From Bifidobacterium goeldii (GTDB lineage Bacteria > Actinomycetota > Actinomycetes > Actinomycetales > Bifidobacteriaceae), in assembly GCF_003951095.1 (NCBI RefSeq), contig NZ_QXGL01000003.1, positions 186,001-250,000 of the forward strand: a stretch of 64,000 bases of DNA, in the 5' to 3' direction. Below, piece after piece: positions 30,448 through 39,514 of this stretch; positions within the stretch are counted from its first letter, which is position 1, and every line of letters starts with the position of its first letter. The notes beneath the pieces are model-generated. The model ran no database searches, had not been told where the DNA came from, and worked only from the letters and a program-made list of their open reading frames with translations. The translations under genes and the position numbers were made by a program.

Positions 30448-31613
30448 GCGTTACATTCGCTAAAGGTTTTTCTGCAGCTGGAGTGAGCGCGGGCATTTCG
30501 TCCGTAGAAGGTAAAAAAGATCTCGCACTGGTCGTAAACAATGGTCCGCTTGACGCAGCGGCAGGCGTATTTACACCGAATCGTTTCTGTGCAGCCCCTG
30601 TACAGTGGAGCCGCAAAGCAGTTGCAGACGGCCATATTACAGCGGTAATCCTTAACTCTGGTGGTGCCAACGCATGCACTGGCCAAGCTGGTTATGAGCA
30701 GTCGAAGACTACTGCTGAAACAGTCGCTGGTCTGGTAGGCGCTGATACAAACAATGTTGCGGTCTGCTCTACTGGTCTAATCGGCGAGCTCTTGCCACTC
30801 GATCACGTGCTCGCGGGCGCGAAGAGCGCGTATGAAGCATTGTCTGATAGCGAGCAGGCTGGTGAAGATGCATCCCATGCGATTATGACCACCGATACAA
30901 AGCCGAAGACTGTTGCTCTTGAAGGAACCGGCTACCGCATCGGCGGCATGGTCAAAGGTTCAGGCATGATCGCTCCGCAGCTCGCCACGATGCTGTGCGT
31001 TATTACCACTGACGCTGTAGTAACCGCTGGCCAGATGCAGGCAGCACTTGCCGCCGGCACTGAAATGTCATTCAACCGTATTGACGTGGACGGTTGCATG
31101 TCCACGAACGATACGGTACTGCTGCTCGCTTCGGGTGCTTCAGGCGTAGAGCCTGATCCGGATGAATTCAACGCGTTGGTTGCCAAGGCTTGTGCTTCGC
31201 TTGCTCGCCAGATTATCGGTGATGGTGAAGGTGCTAGCCATGATGTGCGTATCACGGTTACCGGTGCTACCAGCGAGGATGCAGCTTTGGCTTGTGCTCG
31301 CGCCGTTGCCGCATCCAACCTGCTCAAATGCGCAATTGCTGGTAACGATCCAAACTGGGGTCGTATCGTTTCTTCACTCGGCACTGTGCCAGTTGACGTT
31401 GCTCCCTATGATTCCAACAAGGTTACTGTCGACGTGAACGGCGTGCGTATTTGCGAAAACGGTGGCGCAGGCCGCGACCGTTCCGAAGTAGACATGACAC
31501 CGCGCGAAGTGCATATTGACATTGATCTCAACGCGGGAGATGCTCAAGCAACCGTTTGGACTGACGATCTGACGCACGAATACGTGCATATTAACGCCGA
31601 TTACGAAAGCTGA
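30444..31613 (+). CDS. argJ: Glutamate N-acetyltransferase / amino-acid acetyltransferase ArgJ
   Basis: Transfers the acetyl group from N-acetylornithine to glutamate, recycling it (the cyclic arginine pathway). The protein is made as one chain and cuts itself between Ala181 and Thr182 in the visible AP-Q-L-ATML motif, with Thr182 becoming the nucleophile. Conserved NSGGANACTG and NPNWGR-like NDPNWGRI motifs are present. At 389 residues it is normal length. No separate argA-type synthase is in the cluster, so ArgJ may be bifunctional. Starts with GTG inside the end of argC. It is followed by a 131-base gap holding a long inverted repeat. Confidence 0.96.
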   Translation: MSVTFAKGFSAAGVSAGISSVEGKKDLALVVNNGPLDAAAGVFTPNRFCAAPVQWSRKAVADGHITAVILNSGGANACTGQAGYEQSKTTAETVAGLVGADTNNVAVCSTGLIGELLPLDHVLAGAKSAYEALSDSEQAGEDASHAIMTTDTKPKTVALEGTGYRIGGMVKGSGMIAPQLATMLCVITTDAVVTAGQMQAALAAGTEMSFNRIDVDGCMSTNDTVLLLASGASGVEPDPDEFNALVAKACASLARQIIGDGEGASHDVRITVTGATSEDAALACARAVAASNLLKCAIAGNDPNWGRIVSSLGTVPVDVAPYDSNKVTVDVNGVRICENGGAGRDRSEVDMTPREVHIDIDLNAGDAQATVWTDDLTHEYVHINADYES

Positions 31614-31618
31614 TAGGT

Positions 31619-31712
31619 TGCGTTCTGATGTTCAGTGTCTATCGATCGACACGCTCCGGGCCGCTCGGCCAAGGCTCGCAGTCGGGCAATAGACACTGAA
31701 CATCAGAACGCA
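31619..31712. repeat. 24-bp perfect inverted repeat between argJ and argB
   Basis: The arm at 31619-31642 (starting TGCGTTCTGATG) is exactly complementary to 31689-31712, with a 46-base GC-rich loop. No T-run follows the right arm, so it is not a standard terminator. It begins 6 bases after the argJ stop and ends 33 bases before argB. As RNA it would make a very stable stem in the middle of the operon. It could be a processing or stabilising hairpin, or a small inserted element. Confidence 0.93.
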
Positions 31713-31744
31713 CGTGCTATACGGCCAAAACCAGAAAGAAGATA

Positions 31745-32701
31745 ATGGCTACTGATTTGAAGGGACCAGGGTTCCATTTCGACGTGCATACGGATTTGCG
31801 CGCCGACCAGAAAGCCGAAGTACTGATCGAAGCACTGCCATGGCTGGAAGAGTTTGCTGGCCAGCGTATTGTCGTCAAATATGGCGGCAATGCGATGGTA
31901 GACGAGCACCTCAAGCGCTGTTTTGCTGAAGACATGGTGTTTCTACGCCAGGTCGGTTTACATCCTGTTGTTGTGCACGGTGGTGGCCCGCAGATTTCGC
32001 ACATGCTCAAAGCACTGGGCATTAAATCCGAATTCAAAGGTGGCTTACGCGTCACTACGCCTGAAGCAATGGACGTGGTACGCATGGTACTTACCGGCAA
32101 AGTTTCACGCGAACTGGTTGGCCTCATCAACGCGCATGGTCCTTTCGCAGTAGGCCTTTCCGGCGAAGACGGTGCACTATTCTCCGCAATGCAGCGCAAA
32201 CCAATTATTGATGGCAAGCCCACTGATATTGGTTTGGTTGGCGATGTGGTGAGCGTTGATGCTTCCGCAGTGGAAGACCTTATCAGCGCTGGGCGTATTC
32301 CTGTCGTTTCTTCCGTGGCGCCTGATGAGGATGACGCTACCGAAGTGCTTAACGTGAACGCTGATTCCGCTGCTGCAGCACTGGCGGCAGCGCTTGGCGC
32401 TCGCAAGCTCATCATCCTCACGGATGTTGATGGTTTGTACGCAGATTGGCCGGATAAGAATTCGCTCATCGGCCGTATTGGTGTTGAAAATCTGCGTGAC
32501 ATGCTACCGGACCTCGAATCCGGTATGCGCCCCAAGATGGAAGCATGCGTACGTGCACTCGACGGTGGCGTGCCACAAGCACACATTATCGATGGCCGTA
32601 AGCCACACTCCATTTTGAATGAGATTTTCACTACTGCTGGTATTGGCACCATGGTCGTACCGGAAGACGGCATTGAAATGAGGAGCTCCTATGTCTACTG
32701 A
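31745..32701 (+). CDS. argB: Acetylglutamate kinase
   Basis: Phosphorylates N-acetylglutamate with ATP, the second step of arginine synthesis and often the point of arginine feedback inhibition. Amino-acid-kinase motifs are visible: VVKYGGNAM near the N-terminus, [10 protein letters not shown], and [14 protein letters not shown] for ATP/metal binding. Length is 318 residues. The N-terminal extension before VKYGGNAM (about 40 residues) is of the type that forms the arginine-sensing helix in feedback-regulated hexameric enzymes. Its 3' end overlaps argD by 11 bases. Confidence 0.97.
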   Translation: MATDLKGPGFHFDVHTDLRADQKAEVLIEALPWLEEFAGQRIVVKYGGNAMVDEHLKRCFAEDMVFLRQVGLHPVVVHGGGPQISHMLKALGIKSEFKGGLRVTTPEAMDVVRMVLTGKVSRELVGLINAHGPFAVGLSGEDGALFSAMQRKPIIDGKPTDIGLVGDVVSVDASAVEDLISAGRIPVVSSVAPDEDDATEVLNVNADSAAAALAAALGARKLIILTDVDGLYADWPDKNSLIGRIGVENLRDMLPDLESGMRPKMEACVRALDGGVPQAHIIDGRKPHSILNEIFTTAGIGTMVVPEDGIEMRSSYVY

Positions 32702-33989
32702 GACAACCCCTGAAACGTTAGGTCCCCAAGACGCCCAATGGTTGGGATCATATTCCAAAGTTCACATGAACGTGTTCGGTACGCCACTGCGTGTACTCGA
32801 CCACGGTCACGGTGCGCACGTGTGGGATGTTGATGGCAACGAATACCTCGACTTCCTTGCCGGTATTGCCGTTAATTCGCTTGGTTACGCTCATCCCAAG
32901 TGGGTGAAGGCTGTGAGCGAGCAGGCTGCAAAATGTGCACACGTAAGCAACTATTTTGCTACCGAGCCGCAGATCGAACTCGCTGCCAAGCTCATTAAGC
33001 TGGCTGGTGCGCCTGAAGGATCGCACGTCTACTTTGGCAACTCTGGTGCTGAAGGCAACGAGGCAGCGATCAAGCTTGCTAAACTCTACGGTCGCACGCT
33101 GCCAGGCGCTAGCCCCAGCATTGGAGGCAAACCTGCGCGTATTATCGCGATGACCCACGGTTTCCACGGCCGTACGCTTGGCGCACTCTCTGCTACGTGG
33201 AAGCCGGCAATCCGCTTGCCGTACGAGCCGCTGGTGCCGAACATCGAATTCGTCGAAGCGGGCGATCAGCTCGCTTTATATGAGGCATTCTCTCAGACCG
33301 GTCAAGGCCGTTATGGTAAGGGGCCAGTTGCTGCGGTAATCCTCGAACTGATTCAAGGTGAGGCTGGCGTTCGTCCGCTTGGCGCAGAGTACGTGAAAAA
33401 AGTGCGTCAAATGTGCGACATTAACCATGCGCTGCTCATCATCGACGAAGTGCAAACCGGTGTTGGCCGTACCGGTGAATGGTTCGCCTTCCAGCGCGAA
33501 GATCTCTCTGGTGGCGTCAAGCCAGACATGATCACTTTCGCGAAGGGTGTCGCTGGTGGCTTCCCAATGGGCGGCATGATTGCCTTCGGCGAGAAGCTTT
33601 CCGCCCTGTTCACACCGGGTTCTCACGGTTCTACGTTCGCAGGCAATCCGCTTGGCGCTGCTGCAGCGCTCGCTACTTTGGACGTTATCGAAAGTGAAAA
33701 CCTCGTAGCTAATGCAGAAGAGCGTGGACGTCAGCTGCGTGAAGGCATCATGGCTACTGGCAACCCGCTGTTCGTTTCCGTGCGCGGTCGCGGTCTGCTT
33801 GACGCTGTTGAACTCGCTCACCCATGCTCGCATGCGGTAATGAACTGGGCTCTCGAACACGGCCTGATCGTTAACGCTGTCGCCCCTGACGCATTGCGTC
33901 TCGCTCCACCGCTGATCGTCACCGAACAGGATGTCGATCAGGCAGTGTCTATTCTTGCCAAGGTCCCCGCAGACCTGCCCAACGACTGA
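32691..33989 (+). CDS. argD: Acetylornithine aminotransferase
   Basis: PLP-dependent class III aminotransferase that converts N-acetylglutamate semialdehyde to N-acetylornithine with glutamate as donor. The pyridoxal lysine is Lys285 in [10 protein letters not shown]. The cofactor loop [15 protein letters not shown], the [12 protein letters not shown] motif and the [11 protein letters not shown] stretch are all present. At 432 residues it is slightly longer than the usual 400. The ATG lies within the argB coding end, with GAGGAG upstream, so the two are translationally coupled. Confidence 0.97.
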   Translation: MSTETTPETLGPQDAQWLGSYSKVHMNVFGTPLRVLDHGHGAHVWDVDGNEYLDFLAGIAVNSLGYAHPKWVKAVSEQAAKCAHVSNYFATEPQIELAAKLIKLAGAPEGSHVYFGNSGAEGNEAAIKLAKLYGRTLPGASPSIGGKPARIIAMTHGFHGRTLGALSATWKPAIRLPYEPLVPNIEFVEAGDQLALYEAFSQTGQGRYGKGPVAAVILELIQGEAGVRPLGAEYVKKVRQMCDINHALLIIDEVQTGVGRTGEWFAFQREDLSGGVKPDMITFAKGVAGGFPMGGMIAFGEKLSALFTPGSHGSTFAGNPLGAAAALATLDVIESENLVANAEERGRQLREGIMATGNPLFVSVRGRGLLDAVELAHPCSHAVMNWALEHGLIVNAVAPDALRLAPPLIVTEQDVDQAVSILAKVPADLPND

Positions 33990-34058
33990 TCCGAACCTGC
34001 GCAAGCTGGTGCGCTCGCACACGCCAGCTTGCGCCACAAACGCTTAAAGGAGCCATCA

Positions 34059-35024
34059 ATGACCGGTCAACTTCGTCACATGCTGCGCGACGACGACATC
34101 AACCACGAGGAACAGAAGCAGATCCTCGAACTCGGTATGAAATTTAGCGAGAACCGCTTCTACCATCAGCCATTTGCTGGCCCACAGGCAGTTGCCGTAC
34201 TGTTTGACAAGCCGAGCACCCGCACTCGTTCCAGCTTCTCTATTGGTGTTGCTGAACTCGGCGGATACCCGCTGGTCATTGACAAGTCCAGCTCCCAGCT
34301 GGGCCGTGGTGAGCCGGTGGCTGACACGGCACGCGTACTCACCCGCATGGCTTACGGTATTGTGTGGCGTACATTCGGCCAGGATCGCGTTGAAGAAATG
34401 GCTAAATACGCTACCTGCCCAGTGGTAAACGCGCTGACCGACGATTTCCATCCGTGCCAAGTGCTTGCAGACTTCCTCACCATTGCGCAGCATCGCGGGG
34501 GAGTAGATGCACTGGCTGGCAAGACCATCGCATACGTGGGCGATGCGGCCAACAATATGGCCAACTCGTATCTGCTGGCTGGTGCTGTCGCAGGCATGAA
34601 TGTGCGTGTTGCTGGCCCGTTTGGTTACCTGCCTCGCCCCGATATCGTGGCTGACGCGGAACGTATTGCTGCGGAAAATGGTGGATCTATTCTCGTCACC
34701 ACTGATCCGCGTGAAGCAGTAAAAGACGCAGACTGTGTGTTCACTGATACGTGGGTGTCTATGGGTGAGGAAGCGGAATATGCGATTCGTTCTAAGCCAT
34801 TCTGGGATTACCAGGTGAACGCTGAGCTGATGGCACTCGTTAAGCCGGATGCACTGTTCCAGCACTGCCTGCCTGCGTATCGTGGCAAAGAGGTTACCGC
34901 TGAGGTAATCGATGGTCCGCAATCCGTGGTGTGGGATGAGGCTGAGAATCGTTTGCACGCACAGAAGGCACTGCTTACTTGGCTGATCGGCCAGCAGCGC
35001 GGCGATGAAAGCCTACTCGCATAA
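34059..35024 (+). CDS. argF: Ornithine carbamoyltransferase
   Basis: Makes citrulline from ornithine and carbamoyl phosphate. The carbamoyl-phosphate loop STRTRSSF, the HPCQVLADFLT motif, and HCLPAYRG for ornithine binding are present. Start at ATG 34059 with AAAGGAG upstream gives 321 residues; the frame remains open 10 codons further up without a ribosome binding site. In this anabolic context, between argD and argR, it is the biosynthetic enzyme rather than an arginine-deiminase-pathway one. Confidence 0.96.
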   Translation: MTGQLRHMLRDDDINHEEQKQILELGMKFSENRFYHQPFAGPQAVAVLFDKPSTRTRSSFSIGVAELGGYPLVIDKSSSQLGRGEPVADTARVLTRMAYGIVWRTFGQDRVEEMAKYATCPVVNALTDDFHPCQVLADFLTIAQHRGGVDALAGKTIAYVGDAANNMANSYLLAGAVAGMNVRVAGPFGYLPRPDIVADAERIAAENGGSILVTTDPREAVKDADCVFTDTWVSMGEEAEYAIRSKPFWDYQVNAELMALVKPDALFQHCLPAYRGKEVTAEVIDGPQSVVWDEAENRLHAQKALLTWLIGQQRGDESLLA

Positions 35025-35122
35025 AACCTATCGCATATTCATATAGGTGATGTGAATCGGCTCCTCCACACACTGGGGGAGCCTAACGGCTTCGATAAGT
35101 GGAGGGAGGTGCTCGAAGCCAT

Positions 35123-35641
35123 ATGAGTGATTCCAATTCGCCGTTGCGACGGCCGGCGACGCGCGCCGCACGGTTGAGTGTTATCGAAGAGATGCTACTT
35201 AACCACATCATCACTTCGCAGTCGCAACTTTCTGGCTTGCTTTCTGACGAGGGGATTGATGTTACGCAGGCGACGCTAAGTCGTGATCTTGATGAGATTC
35301 ACGCCATGAAAACGCGCCTTGCCGATGGCACGATCGCCTACACGGTCGGAGATCATCCGCGACATGAGAGCAGTGAAACTGGGATTGGTGCTCGGACTGA
35401 ACAACAAATGTCGCGTGTACTCTCCGGACTCGTCACATCGGTTGCAGCAGCCAAAAATCTCATTGTTGTGCATACGCCATCAGGAGCTGCACAGTATGTG
35501 GCCAGTGTTATCGACAAACAGCCGATTGACGGTGTACTTGGCACTATTGCTGGCGATGACACGGTTATGGTGATTTGCTCTGATGATGATGTGGCCGTAG
35601 CTCGTTCGCACTGGCTACTGTCTATCGCATCCAAGAACTAG
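35123..35641 (+). CDS. argR: Arginine repressor
   Basis: A hexameric transcription factor that binds ARG boxes when arginine is present. The N-terminal winged-helix part (residues about 15-80) has the recognition sequence [13 protein letters not shown]. The C-terminal domain has the arginine-binding and oligomerisation sequence [16 protein letters not shown]. The ATG at 35123 gives 172 residues, with GGAGG about 12 bases upstream. A GTG eight codons earlier is possible. It is inside the operon it controls. A weak box-like TCGCATATTCATATAG at about 35032 could allow autoregulation. Confidence 0.95.
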   Translation: MSDSNSPLRRPATRAARLSVIEEMLLNHIITSQSQLSGLLSDEGIDVTQATLSRDLDEIHAMKTRLADGTIAYTVGDHPRHESSETGIGARTEQQMSRVLSGLVTSVAAAKNLIVVHTPSGAAQYVASVIDKQPIDGVLGTIAGDDTVMVICSDDDVAVARSHWLLSIASKN

Positions 35642-35735
35642 TGAATACACGTGCAATATGCACGAATGTTGGGGCGGCATTTGCCCAGGTAGGGTGCAAC
35701 ACCATCCGGCATATGAACGCGCGACGCACCGAGAG

Positions 35736-35766
35736 TTGCATAAATATACACACCTTTGCATATAAT
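35736..35766 (+). promoter_or_regulatory. argG promoter with overlapping ArgR boxes
   Basis: A -35 TTGCAT (35736-35741) and a consensus -10 TATAAT (35761-35766) are 19 bases apart. Each lies in an ARG-box-like half-palindromic sequence: TTGCATAAATATAC and TTTGCATATAAT. argG thus has its own arginine-repressed promoter. The ATG is 47 bases after the -10. Confidence 0.78.
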
Positions 35767-35813
35767 CGCCATCAATGGCATACATGATCGCATGAACGCA
35801 TGAAAGGGCAATC

Positions 35814-37052
35814 ATGACCGATAACAAGCGCATCGTACTCGCATACTCCGGAGGTCTTGATACCTCCGTGGCTATCCCATACCTCAAGGATCGTACCGGC
35901 AAGGATGTTGTCGCCGTCTCCCTCGACGTTGGTCAGGGTGGCGAGAGCCTGGAAACCATTAAGAACCGTGCGCTCGCCTGTGGTGCTGTGGAAGCCTACG
36001 TGGTGGATGCTCGCGATGAGTTCGCTGATGAATACTGCATGATGGCTCTCAAGGCTAACGCCATGTATGAAGGCGTGTACCCGCTGGTTTCTGCTATTTC
36101 CCGCCCGCTGATCTCCAAGCACCTTGTGCGTGCTGCCCACCAGTTTGGTGCTGACACGATCTCCCATGGTTGCACTGGTAAGGGTAACGATCAGGTGCGT
36201 TTCGAGGTGTCTATCGCCTCCATCGACCCGACTCTGAAGGCCATCAGCCCGATTCGTGACTTGGCGCTGACTCGTGACGTGGAAATCGCGTTCGCTAAGG
36301 AACACAAGCTGCCGATCACCCAGACTGAAAAGAGCCCGTACTCTATCGACCAGAACGTGTGGGGCCGCGCTATCGAAACCGGCTTCCTTGAGGATCCGTG
36401 GAACGGCCCGACTAAGGACTGCTACTCCTACACCGATGACCCGGCCTTCCCGCCGGTTGAAGATGAAGTGATCATCGAATTCAAGCAGGGTATCCCGGTC
36501 AAGATCGACGGTCGCGATGTCACTCCGCTGCAGGCTATCGAAGAAATGAACCGCCGTGCAGGTGCCCAGGGTATCGGCCGTATTGACCTGATCGAGGATC
36601 GTCTGGTTGGTATCAAGTCCCGTGAGCTGTACGAAGCTCCGGGTGCTGTGGCACTTATCGCCGCCCACCAGGAGCTCGAGAACTGCTGCCTCGAGCGCGA
36701 GCAGCACCGCATCAAGCGTGACATTGACAAGCGTTGGGCCGAGCTGGTTTACGACGCACAGTGGTTCTCCCCGGCCGTGCGTTCGCTCAACGCATTCATC
36801 GAAGAGACTCAGCAGTACGTCTCCGGTGAGATCCGCATGACCCTACATGGTGGTCGCGCAGTCGTCACCGGCCGTCGCTCCGACTCCTCGCTGTACGACT
36901 ACAAGCTCGCTACCTACGATTCCGGCGACAGCTTCGACTCCAAGTCCTCCAACGGCTTCATCGACATCTACGGTCTGCCGTCTCGCGTGGCCGCCGCCCG
37001 CGACGTGCGCTTCGGCAACGGCATCGAAGTGCCAGACAACGCCGTCGAGTGA
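35814..37052 (+). CDS. argG: Argininosuccinate synthase
   Basis: Joins citrulline and aspartate at the cost of ATP to AMP, the penultimate arginine step. The N-type ATP pyrophosphatase loop [12 protein letters not shown] is at the N-terminus. The citrulline/aspartate-binding stretches [14 protein letters not shown] and [12 protein letters not shown] follow. Length (412 residues) is normal. Codons are strongly biased to preferred ones, consistent with high expression. It ends at an intrinsic terminator, immediately followed by foreign-looking restriction-modification sequence instead of argH. Confidence 0.97.
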   Translation: MTDNKRIVLAYSGGLDTSVAIPYLKDRTGKDVVAVSLDVGQGGESLETIKNRALACGAVEAYVVDARDEFADEYCMMALKANAMYEGVYPLVSAISRPLISKHLVRAAHQFGADTISHGCTGKGNDQVRFEVSIASIDPTLKAISPIRDLALTRDVEIAFAKEHKLPITQTEKSPYSIDQNVWGRAIETGFLEDPWNGPTKDCYSYTDDPAFPPVEDEVIIEFKQGIPVKIDGRDVTPLQAIEEMNRRAGAQGIGRIDLIEDRLVGIKSRELYEAPGAVALIAAHQELENCCLEREQHRIKRDIDKRWAELVYDAQWFSPAVRSLNAFIEETQQYVSGEIRMTLHGGRAVVTGRRSDSSLYDYKLATYDSGDSFDSKSSNGFIDIYGLPSRVAAARDVRFGNGIEVPDNAVE

Positions 37053-37091
37053 CACTTTCCACGCTGACTAACCGCCGCGCATAATAAAAGG

Positions 37092-37120
37092 CCTCTTCGC
37101 ACCACGCGAAGAGGTTTTTT
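37092..37120 (+). terminator. Intrinsic terminator after argG
   Basis: A 9-bp stem CCTCTTCGC/GCGAAGAGG (37092-37100 with 37106-37114), 5-base loop and six T residues. The accessory island begins about 20 bases later. Confidence 0.92.
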
Positions 37121-37142
37121 CATACCTACGCAGCTAACTTTT

Positions 37143-37169
37143 TCGCGTCCGCTTGGGAACAGCGTAAGT
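37143..37169 (+). repeat. TRD boundary repeat R1 of cassette A
   Basis: A 27-base sequence, exact inverted copy of 39345-39371. It ends in TTGGGAACAGCGTAAGT, shared with both TRD starts in hsdS, and encodes W-E-Q-R-K. Confidence 0.93.
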
Positions 37170-37678
37170 TCTCGGATGAGTTCGTTTTCCTGAAAAACAA
37201 CACTTTGTCTCGTTCGGAGCTAAGCGATGATGAGGGCATTGCCCGCGATGTGCATTACGGCGATGTACTGATCAAGTATGGTTCAGTACTTGATCTCGAA
37301 GATGACGATTTGCCAAGGATTGCCGATCCTGCTGCCGTCGAGAAGATGACGAGCGACAGCCTCCGAGACGGCGATATTGTTATTGCGGATACTGCCGAAG
37401 ACCTTACAGCGGGCAAGTGCTCGGAGCTGCGAAATATAGGTGAGAGCGTGGTTTTCGCTGGGTTGCATACGATGCCCTGCAGACCGGTGAATCAGTATGC
37501 GGCTGGCTTCCTAGGACATTATCTAAATTCTTCATCTTTTCACGATCAGCTCATTCCGTTGATGCAAGGCATAAAGGTCATCGCATTGTCGAAAGCAGCA
37601 ATGGGTGTTGCTGCTTTGATGGTGCCGTCCTTTGCTGAGCAGCAGGCCATCGGCCGGTTCTTCTCGAGCCTCGACTCG

Positions 37679-37703
37679 CTCATCACCCTTCATCAGCGTA
37701 AGT
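37679..37703 (+). repeat. TRD boundary repeat R2 of cassette A
   Basis: A 25-base sequence ending CATCAGCGTAAGT, exact inverted copy of 38865-38889. It is also identical to 44008-44032 at the end of hsdS. It encodes the L-I-T-L-H-Q-R-K boundary. Confidence 0.93.
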
Positions 37704-37733
37704 CTCAACGGTAATAATGCTGGCGGAGCCTCG

Positions 37734-37769
37734 GCCCCCTCGGTGGAGGGGGCTGTCAGCGAAGCTGAC
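37734..37769. repeat. Double-hairpin REP-like element
   Basis: Two adjacent hairpins: GCCCCCTC/GAGGGGGC with loop GGTG (37734-37753), then GTCAGC/GCTGAC with loop GAA (37755-37769). The type is a short extragenic palindrome between cassette A and the recombinase. No T-run, so a terminator role is weak. Confidence 0.6.
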
Positions 37770-37833
37770 TGGGGGAGCGTCACAACACATTAGTATCGCC
37801 GATAAAACAGTATCGAGTACCGCGCGAATGCCA

Positions 37834-38763
37834 TTACATCAGCGTAGACAATGCCCTCATCACAATGTCCACATCCTTGTTCTCTAGTTCGCGAATGACA
37901 TGCAAATACGTGTCCTGCGTTGTATTCATGCTGGCATGGCCCAATCGTTTGGAAACACTAGCGATAGAGACGCCTGCAAACAGCAGCAATGAGGCATGCG
38001 TATGCCTAAGCCCGTGAATCGATATCACGGGGACACCGGCTTGTTCGCAATGTTTGGCTAGGATACTGTTTGCTGTCGAGTTGTACACCTTTCCGCCATT
38101 CTTTACGAAAATGGGCTCGTTTTCTGGCAGAGCTTTCAACAGCGCTGACAACTGCATGATCAGTTGCCAATCAAGCTGTACCTTGCGCACGGATGAAGCA
38201 TTTTTGGTCGGCACAAATCCGCCACCGTTCTTGTAATCCCATGTTTTGTTCACGGAAAGCGTTTGATGTATAAAGTCGAAATCGTTAGGCGTTAACCCCA
38301 ACGCTTCCGAGAACCTCAATCCAGTCTTTGCAATGAGCAGTATCAGCCAGTCCCAACTTGGTTCGGTTCCGAGAGATAGGTCGGCAAGAATTGCATGCAA
38401 CTCAAATTGGTTGAGATACTTCTGCTTTTTCTGTCGTGGCTGTTTTCCTTTGATGATCACCTTACGGGTTGGATCGCGTTGGATAAATCCTTCGTCAACG
38501 GCATCAAGGATGGCTCCTTTCAGCTGATGATGGAAGTCCATGGTTGTTTGGCGTTCGTGAAACTCGGCATAGCCATTGATGAGCTTTTGGTAGCTGACGC
38601 GATCAAAATCAGACAATTTGAGATCAGGGATCAGCTTGGCAAGCCATGTCTGAGTGATCTTGTACTTCTTCATCGTCACATCGCGAATTGCGCCCTCTTT
38701 GTAGACGCTAACCCATTGTGCGTAATAGTCACAGAAGAGGGTTTCTTGTTGAGTTTCAGCCAT
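37834..38763 (-). CDS. Tyrosine recombinase, probable hsdS cassette switch
   Basis: A 309-residue site-specific recombinase. The N-terminal SAM-like DNA-binding domain spans about residues 8-95 and the catalytic domain about 115-305. All catalytic residues are visible: Arg150 (KTGLRFSEA), Lys187 region, His250 and Arg253 (HGLRH), His276 (LGHAS) and nucleophile Tyr286 (TQDTYLH). It lies between two oppositely oriented headless hsdS cassettes, each flanked by short repeats. Recombinases of this position in type I systems invert or exchange hsdS segments. No excisionase, relaxase, phage gene or tRNA attachment site is nearby, so an island-integrase role is less likely. Two CACTTGTCA repeats lie upstream of its start. 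Confidence 0.9.
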   Translation of the reverse strand: MAETQQETLFCDYYAQWVSVYKEGAIRDVTMKKYKITQTWLAKLIPDLKLSDFDRVSYQKLINGYAEFHERQTTMDFHHQLKGAILDAVDEGFIQRDPTRKVIIKGKQPRQKKQKYLNQFELHAILADLSLGTEPSWDWLILLIAKTGLRFSEALGLTPNDFDFIHQTLSVNKTWDYKNGGGFVPTKNASSVRKVQLDWQLIMQLSALLKALPENEPIFVKNGGKVYNSTANSILAKHCEQAGVPVISIHGLRHTHASLLLFAGVSIASVSKRLGHASMNTTQDTYLHVIRELENKDVDIVMRALSTLM

Positions 38764-38834
38764 ATTGAGTCCTTTGCTTAAGTGAATGATCGGCAGAGAA
38801 GATGCCAGAATCAGCCAAGCAATCTGTAAAGACT

Positions 38835-38865
38835 CACTTGTCAGTCACGTCAGTTGCACTTGTCA
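38835..38865. repeat. Direct repeats upstream of the recombinase gene
   Basis: CACTTGTCA occurs at 38835-38843 and 38857-38865, 22 bases (two helical turns) apart. They lie between the recombinase start and repeat R2 of cassette B. Possible accessory protein or recombinase binding sites. Confidence 0.5.
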
Positions 38866-38894
38866 CTTACGCTGATGAAGGGTGATGAGGGAAT
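38865..38894 (-). repeat. TRD boundary repeat R2 of cassette B
   Basis: 30 bases identical in inverted orientation to 43427-43456 (end of TRD1). The inner 25 bases are also inverted relative to 37679-37703. Contains the core CAGCGTAAGT on the minus strand. Confidence 0.93.
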
Positions 38895-39344
38895 TCATGC
38901 GAACGACAAAAGAGCCTATAAGATGTTGCTCATCAACAGAAGGCGCACGAAACTCAAATGAATTCAGTTCTTCCCGGTTTACCTTCGGCATTCCTGTTCG
39001 CATCGATACAGCCGTTGAGTATTCATAAAACGAACGGGTTTGTAGTAACGAAAACAGAAAATTCTGATCAAGATCAAGACCTCGCAGGACATACGCATCC
39101 GCACTAGCAAGCCCTTCGCACGGCGCTATAGCATACTTGGCAAGTTGTGGACGTATTTTCGAATAGATAACATCCCCTGCGTGAAAATGATATTTTCCAC
39201 TGATGAGATCGCTCTCTCTAACTGTTTTAAGTTCTGTAACGAGATTGCCAGTAAATGACTCCATATCACCCGGACCAATATGAAGCAAATCTTCAAATCC
39301 TCGAGGATCAACCATGTCGTTTGAAATCGACACAGAAGATTGCC

Positions 39345-39371
39345 ACTTACGCTGTTCCCAAGCGGACGCGA
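39345..39371 (-). repeat. TRD boundary repeat R1 of cassette B
   Basis: Exact 27-base inverted copy of 37143-37169. Its last 18 bases (CTTGGGAACAGCGTAAGT) are inverted relative to hsdS 42965-42982 and 43556-43573. Confidence 0.93.
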
Positions 39372-39514
39372 TATTAGGTGCTTTTGCCGTATTATTTGTT
39401 AAGCACTTGAGTAGAAGGGGTGGAAGCAATGATGATTCCAGAATCTTATGGATTCCGTAACTGTTCCATTGATCAATGAACTTGAACGTAGATTCTATAG
39501 GTTAAAAACAAACG

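Larger units (their letters stand above)
37142..37714 (+). pseudogene. Headless hsdS cassette A (single TRD, silent)
   Basis: An open frame of about 190 codons encodes one target-recognition domain. It starts at the conserved SAWEQRKF boundary and ends at AEQQAIGRFFSSLDSLITLHQRK, followed after three codons by a stop. No ATG or GTG and no ribosome binding site precede it, and the argG terminator is directly upstream, so it is probably not expressed. Its boundaries carry repeats R1 (37143-37169) and R2 (37679-37703). The 3' 70 bases resemble the end of the second TRD of the expressed hsdS. It is best read as a donor cassette for HsdS specificity switching; a plain degenerate remnant is the alternative. 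Confidence 0.82.
38863..39371 (-). pseudogene. Headless hsdS cassette B (single TRD, silent, inverted)
   Basis: Read on the minus strand, this frame begins at SAWEQRKWQ (repeat R1, 39371-39345). It encodes one TRD of about 165 residues and ends at NSLITLHQRK followed at once by a stop (38863). There is no convincing start codon or ribosome binding site. The body differs fully from cassette A and from both TRDs of the expressed hsdS, so it would give a new DNA specificity. Its R2 end is 30 bases identical (inverted) to the end of TRD1 in hsdS (43427-43456). This makes TRD1 the likely exchange partner. Confidence 0.82.

Noticed and set aside
35059..35083. Terminator between argF and argR
   Set aside because: GGCTCC/GGAGCC forms a short imperfect stem but there is no T-run. 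It does not support a terminator call.
35772..36707. 311-codon open frame on the minus strand
   Set aside because: Shadow of argG with no start signal; the plus-strand gene is certain.
37834..38763. Recombinase as integrase of a prophage or conjugative element
   Set aside because: No phage, relaxase, excisionase or replication genes and no tRNA target nearby. The flanking repeats are TRD boundaries, which fits a specificity switch better.
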